This document shows positions 4,903 to 8,207 of a DNA stretch of 8,207 bases, piece after piece. The stretch comes from JBFHES01 sp041584015 (lineage in GTDB: Bacteria > Bacteroidota > Bacteroidia > Bacteroidales > M50B96), in contig JBFHES010000209.1 in assembly GCA_041584015.1 (NCBI GenBank), positions 1 to 8,207 on the forward strand. Direction: 5' to 3'. The notes under the pieces are model-generated. The model searched no databases, was not told where the DNA came from, and worked only from the letters and a program-made list of their open reading frames with translations. The translations under genes were made by a program, and so were the position numbers. Position 1 is the first letter of the stretch. Each line of letters opens with the position of its first letter.

Positions 4903-6852
4903 TTACTTGGATTTATCAATCATTGGTCGTGGAGAGAAAAAGCCATCCAGGACACCAGTATTCCTGGCTGCAATGCTTACGAACATTCTATTTCGATCTG
5001 AGCCGTAGATCGGATAAAATCGACCTTCCAGACTAATTGTTTGAAAAATAAGGCTTTCGTTTTTTGTGTTGATACCCAAACCGAGTACGGTAAACACTTT
5101 TGTTTCTCCCTGAAAAAAGGAATCTGCAGATATAAGAGCAAGCGAGGTAAATGGCGCAATTGAAATGTTAAAACCCAAAGGTTTAATTGGTAAATGAAAG
5201 GTTGGTTTGTACTGTGCAGAAATTAGAGAACGTCCTTCTTGCTCTTTCTGAATCAGCCCGGTCCACAAATCTTCTGTTTTTAACATACGATTGTAGCGCT
5301 CATTAACAATCATCCGATTATTAAGATGCAAGGTATGGCGCAATTCAATTTTACCAAGATTTAACAATGGGCTATAATAACTTAGCAATGAATTTCCATA
5401 AGTATCAACAAACTGTTTGTCCTCTGTAAAACTAGCAATACTGCTAGTTAGCTTTAATAGCCCTGTTCGAGGGCGAACCAATTGAAAATTAAAGTTAATG
5501 CCCCAATAGCCCATTTTGTAAAATTGATTAGTGACAAAACCCGAAGTAAATTTAATATTGTAACCAACTCCAACATCTTCAGTAACTCCAAAGCCATAAA
5601 GTTTTCGGGTTTTATAAAAATCAACTTTACGAAGCATTACACTGGCAAGGTAACGTTCCCAATCATGAAAAATCAGATTAGAATCCGCACTTATATATGG
5701 CTTTTCCTTAAAGTTCAGATTATAATATCTTGCTGCTACAAGCAAATCTGGTTTAAGCCCCGCTGCATCAGATAAAAAAGTCTTGGCCAACCAAACATCG
5801 GCTACATGAATAACATATGGTGTAACAACTACTGAGTCGGTTCCTTCGATGCCATACGATCTACTCTGATCAAGTCTGTCTAATCGAAGACCACCACCAA
5901 ATTTCATTTGCCTGGTTAAGAAAGGCCTTTCGAGCATTAAACCATAATTGTCCTGATTTTGATTAAGGACCTTGTACATGCCCATATTAATAAAAAGGCC
6001 TCGTATATTGCTTATTTCATAGCTAAACCTGGTACCCAGATACTGCTCTTCATCGTAGGTATAGTGCAGCCCTAATCTAAAATAATGTCCAAACCCAAGC
6101 GTATTGCGCATGGATGCGTATAAAGAATGTTTGTCAATGTCTCTACTCTCGAACATAATCCCATAAGGAAAAAGGTCTTTGGTAATTATCCTTACGTCCA
6201 CACTATCAGAGAGAAGATCCTCCTGATTGATGATGATTAAAGCATCTTTAATAAATTTTAACTGCCGAAGCATACGCTCATTGTCTGCCATTAAGGAAGC
6301 ACTTAGGTTTTGGTTTTCTTTAAACCGCAGGTAGTTTTTTATCGTGCGCTTGCGTGTTGATATGTGCGTTTTATTCAGGATTTTATTGATCGAGCCAATT
6401 TTATGTTCAACAGAATCACGAATTTCACCATTAAACATTTGTACGTCATCAATTACAATCGTCCTAATCACTTTTCCTTCGTACTGCTCAAAATAGTGAT
6501 TGGATGAAACAATTGGTTGTTCTGAAGGTGTGCTCTTACTTGCATATTTATAGCCTTTGCTCCACAGTGCATAGTATCGTTTTACTCTTTCTTCTACCTG
6601 CGCCTTTTTATTGGGCCGTTTCTCATAATAAATATTGCTTCGGAGTAAAAGATTTTTTTGAATTTTATATGGAACCTCAGCCTCCAATGCTACAAGTGAA
6701 TCGCTTACACCAAAGTAAATGGTGTCCTTACAAATTAGCATTTGATCATAATTAATACGAATCGTATCAATTGTTTGCGCCAAAGCAGCCTTGCTGAATA
6801 ATAGCAACACAACAAGGAAAAGAACTTTTGCTATGTGTTTGATTGCTTGCAC
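4903..6852 (-). CDS. Outer-membrane beta-barrel protein with POTRA-like domain (Omp85-like)
   Basis: A 649-residue outer-membrane protein. Residues 1-25 are a clear signal peptide ending AALA. Residues 26-120 are an unassigned periplasmic region. Residues 125-226 look like a POTRA domain: GKVIRTIVIDDVQMF, then NKTHISTRKRTIKNYLRF, NERMLRQLKFIKDALIIIN and SDSVDVRIITKD. From 228 to the end, alternating amphipathic strands fit a beta-barrel. This is the build of BamA/TamA-type proteins, which insert or move proteins or lipids at the outer membrane, but I do not find the VRGF loop motif or a C-terminal aromatic, so the exact family is uncertain. The start is a GTG: an in-frame TAA directly precedes it and the next ATG is past the signal peptide. 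It lies 49 nt downstream of dinB with its own -7 box, and faces the thioesterase gene across a 65-nt gap without a clear terminator. Confidence 0.82.
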   Translation of the reverse strand: MQAIKHIAKVLFLVVLLLFSKAALAQTIDTIRINYDQMLICKDTIYFGVSDSLVALEAEVPYKIQKNLLLRSNIYYEKRPNKKAQVEERVKRYYALWSKGYKYASKSTPSEQPIVSSNHYFEQYEGKVIRTIVIDDVQMFNGEIRDSVEHKIGSINKILNKTHISTRKRTIKNYLRFKENQNLSASLMADNERMLRQLKFIKDALIIINQEDLLSDSVDVRIITKDLFPYGIMFESRDIDKHSLYASMRNTLGFGHYFRLGLHYTYDEEQYLGTRFSYEISNIRGLFINMGMYKVLNQNQDNYGLMLERPFLTRQMKFGGGLRLDRLDQSRSYGIEGTDSVVVTPYVIHVADVWLAKTFLSDAAGLKPDLLVAARYYNLNFKEKPYISADSNLIFHDWERYLASVMLRKVDFYKTRKLYGFGVTEDVGVGYNIKFTSGFVTNQFYKMGYWGINFNFQLVRPRTGLLKLTSSIASFTEDKQFVDTYGNSLLSYYSPLLNLGKIELRHTLHLNNRMIVNERYNRMLKTEDLWTGLIQKEQEGRSLISAQYKPTFHLPIKPLGFNISIAPFTSLALISADSFFQGETKVFTVLGLGINTKNESLIFQTISLEGRFYPIYGSDRNRMFVSIAARNTGVLDGFFSPRPMIDKSK

Positions 6853-6880
6853 TTATGATTCTGGTAATTATTGACTATCA

Positions 6881-6888
6881 CAAAAATA
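6881..6888 (-). promoter_or_regulatory. -7 box of the outer-membrane protein gene
   Basis: The minus strand reads TATTTTTG, a perfect TAnnTTTG in the gap after dinB, predicting a start near 6874 and a leader of about 22 nt to the GTG. No -33 TTTG at normal spacing. It implies the barrel protein can be made independently of dinB. Confidence 0.5.
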
Positions 6889-6901
6889 AGCTTTATTCAA
6901 G

Positions 6902-7993
6902 TCATTGATTCCGGGAACCACGAGTTTTCCTCCTAAAATTAATTTTCAGCTGTCTGCCATATGCTGGCTCTTCTTGTTGAAAGTTAGACATGGTTACGCC
7001 AAGTAAGCGTATGCCTTGTTGCTCAATGTCATCCACTGGCAGCAAACTAAGAATCATTTCATGCACCTCATGCTTTGTGAAACCAACATTGGAAGTATTA
7101 CTTCTTGTGATGGTGCTAAAATCTGCAAAGCGCAGCTTTAGGGTAATGGTTCTCCCTTCCTTCTTTTTAGATGCGCACCGCTGCCACATAATATCAATAA
7201 TCGCTAAAAGCTTTTCTTCGACCTCAGAGATATCGCTAATATCTGTTTCAAATGTTCGCTCGGCGCCGATCGATTTATGTTCTCTGTGCGAAACCACCGG
7301 ACGCTCATCAATTCCTCTCACCACATTGTAGAAATAATTGCCGGCTTTCCCGAAATGCCTGATAATTTCATTCAAGGATTGTTGCTTTAGATCGCGACCT
7401 TTGAAGATCCCTAATTTATGCATCTTCTCTGCCGTTACCTTTCCAACACCATGAAATAATGCAACATCCAAATCTTCAACAAAGGCCTCAGCCTCTTCGG
7501 GCGTTATTAAATAAAAACCATCGGGCTTGTCCATGTCGGATGCAATTTTTGCCAAAAACTTATTGTAAGAAACTCCTGCTGATGCAATCAAACTGGTACG
7601 TGTTTTTATTTCATTCTTAATTTCCATGGCAATAAGCGATGCCGATGCTGGTCCTTTTATGGCTTCAGTTACATCTAAAAATGCTTCGTCAAGCGAAAGA
7701 GGTTCCACCAGATCAGTATACTCATGAAAAATCTCATTTATCTGACGAGACACCTCTTTATAAACCTCAAACCGATGAGCTGTTACGATAAGCTGCGGGC
7801 ATTTACGTTTTGCAACAACCATTGGCATGGCCGACCGAACACCGAACTTTCGTGCTTCATAACTAGCAGCAGCTACCACCGATCTGGGACCATTTCCACC
7901 CACAACAACCGGTTTCCCGCGTAAATCAGGGTTGTCCCTTTGCTCCACCGAAGCAAAAAACGAATCCATGTCTATGTGAATAATCTTGCGCAT
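6902..7993 (-). CDS. dinB: DNA polymerase IV (Y-family translesion polymerase)
   Basis: A 363-residue, apparently intact Y-family polymerase that copies past damaged bases and extends mismatched ends at low fidelity in the cytoplasm. The N-terminus MRKIIHIDMDSFFASVEQRD carries the first metal ligand D8 and the steric-gate F13. LSLDEAFLDV at 99-108 gives D102 and E103, the catalytic pair. The motif AGVSYNKFLAKIASDMDKPDG (139-159) and a helix-hairpin-helix (FHGVGKVTAEKMHKLGI, about 180-196) follow, then the little-finger domain to about 340. Near the end QLKINF (348-353) matches a sliding-clamp binding peptide. The length is usual for the family. The start ATG at 7993 is supported by alignment with the conserved N-terminus. 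Upstream are a terminator and a tRNA gene; I see no clear promoter or SOS box in the 28 nt before the ATG. Confidence 0.98.
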   Translation of the reverse strand: MRKIIHIDMDSFFASVEQRDNPDLRGKPVVVGGNGPRSVVAAASYEARKFGVRSAMPMVVAKRKCPQLIVTAHRFEVYKEVSRQINEIFHEYTDLVEPLSLDEAFLDVTEAIKGPASASLIAMEIKNEIKTRTSLIASAGVSYNKFLAKIASDMDKPDGFYLITPEEAEAFVEDLDVALFHGVGKVTAEKMHKLGIFKGRDLKQQSLNEIIRHFGKAGNYFYNVVRGIDERPVVSHREHKSIGAERTFETDISDISEVEEKLLAIIDIMWQRCASKKKEGRTITLKLRFADFSTITRSNTSNVGFTKHEVHEMILSLLPVDDIEQQGIRLLGVTMSNFQQEEPAYGRQLKINFRRKTRGSRNQ

Positions 7994-8021
7994 GAAAGCA
8001 TCCTTTAATTTACAGGACTTA

Positions 8022-8057
8022 CAAAAAAAGGAATGAAGCGCATTGTTTCATTCCTTT
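8022..8057 (-). terminator. Rho-independent terminator after tRNA-Arg
   Basis: An 11-bp perfect stem, AAAGGAATGAA with TTCATTCCTTT, closes a 9-nt loop (8038-8046). On the minus strand the stem runs into seven Ts, three of them belonging to the stem, then G. It lies about 10 nt past the tRNA 3' end and would end the tRNA transcript before dinB. In the plus direction the trailing sequence is TTTGGGTTTTG, a poor U-tract. Confidence 0.85.
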
Positions 8058-8067
8058 GGGTTTTGTG

Positions 8068-8139
8068 TGATCTCGGCGGGAATCGAACCCACATCATCAG
8101 AACCGGAATCTGAAATTCTATCCATTGAACTACGAGACC
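8068..8139 (-). tRNA. tRNA-Arg (anticodon CCG)
   Basis: A full 72-nt cloverleaf on the minus strand. The acceptor GGTCTCG pairs with CGAGATC through one G-U. The D arm is GTTC/GAAT with GG in the loop. The anticodon stem TCAGA/TCTGA encloses TTCCGGT, giving anticodon CCG, which reads the Arg codon CGG. The variable loop has 4 nt, and the T arm GTGGG/CCCGC encloses TTCGAAT. The discriminator base is A. CCA is not encoded (CAC follows), so it must be added enzymatically. Confidence 0.97.
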
Positions 8140-8147
8140 AAGGTGCG

Positions 8148-8155
8148 CAAAAGTA
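8148..8155 (-). promoter_or_regulatory. -7 box of tRNA-Arg
   Basis: The minus strand reads TACTTTTG, a perfect TAnnTTTG. If its last base is at -7, transcription starts near 8141, only about 2 nt before the mature tRNA 5' end at 8139. The rest of the edge (8156-8207) is AT-rich with three AAGTTA-like repeats and no recognised feature. Confidence 0.5.
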
Positions 8156-8207
8156 GCAATTTATTGTTGTAAGTTATAGGATAGAAGTTACAAGTTAAGT
8201 CACTAAA

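Noticed and set aside
6990..7331. Plus-strand open frame opposite dinB, and similar frames opposite the barrel and membrane genes
   Set aside because: They lie wholly antisense to well-supported genes and their translations show no recognisable domain.
8171..8200. AAGTTA-like short repeats near the tRNA, considered as an attachment site
   Set aside because: Imperfect, AT-rich and upstream of the tRNA rather than duplicating its 3' end; no integrase nearby.

Overview
The window looks like chromosomal DNA of a member of the Bacteroidota; I cannot name a genus. It is AT-rich. Starts lack Shine-Dalgarno sequences, and five transcription units have a perfect TAnnTTTG box, the Bacteroidota -7 element, just upstream of the start. 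The tRNA gene does not encode its CCA end, and the proteins have the character expected of that phylum. Apart from one gene, every unit is read on the minus strand.

Left part (1-1564): the first two genes of an efflux operon, a TetR-type repressor followed after 6 nt by a TolC-like outer-membrane channel that runs off the left edge. A perfect inverted repeat next to a -7 box in front of the repressor is a likely autoregulatory operator. A rho-independent terminator separates this unit from the one upstream.

Middle part (1587-4837): the most unusual block. A second TetR regulator is followed on the minus strand by two paralogous polytopic membrane proteins of a family I recall as DUF5692. The larger one also has a signal peptide and a lipocalin-like extracytoplasmic domain. 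A hotdog-fold thioesterase of PaaI type is transcribed divergently. Two nearly identical 30-bp elements, each centred on TGAATA-ww-TATTCA, flank the regulator gene in opposite orientation. One is in the divergent promoter region and the other is in front of the membrane-protein pair, so one regulator plausibly controls all four genes. The function is unknown; an envelope or lipid stress response is my inference.

Right part (4903-8207): an outer-membrane beta-barrel protein with a POTRA-like domain and a GTG start, then DNA polymerase IV (dinB), a strong terminator, and a tRNA-Arg(CCG) gene, all on the minus strand. No insertion sequence, CRISPR array or integrase is visible, and no gene-free stretch exceeds 300 bases.
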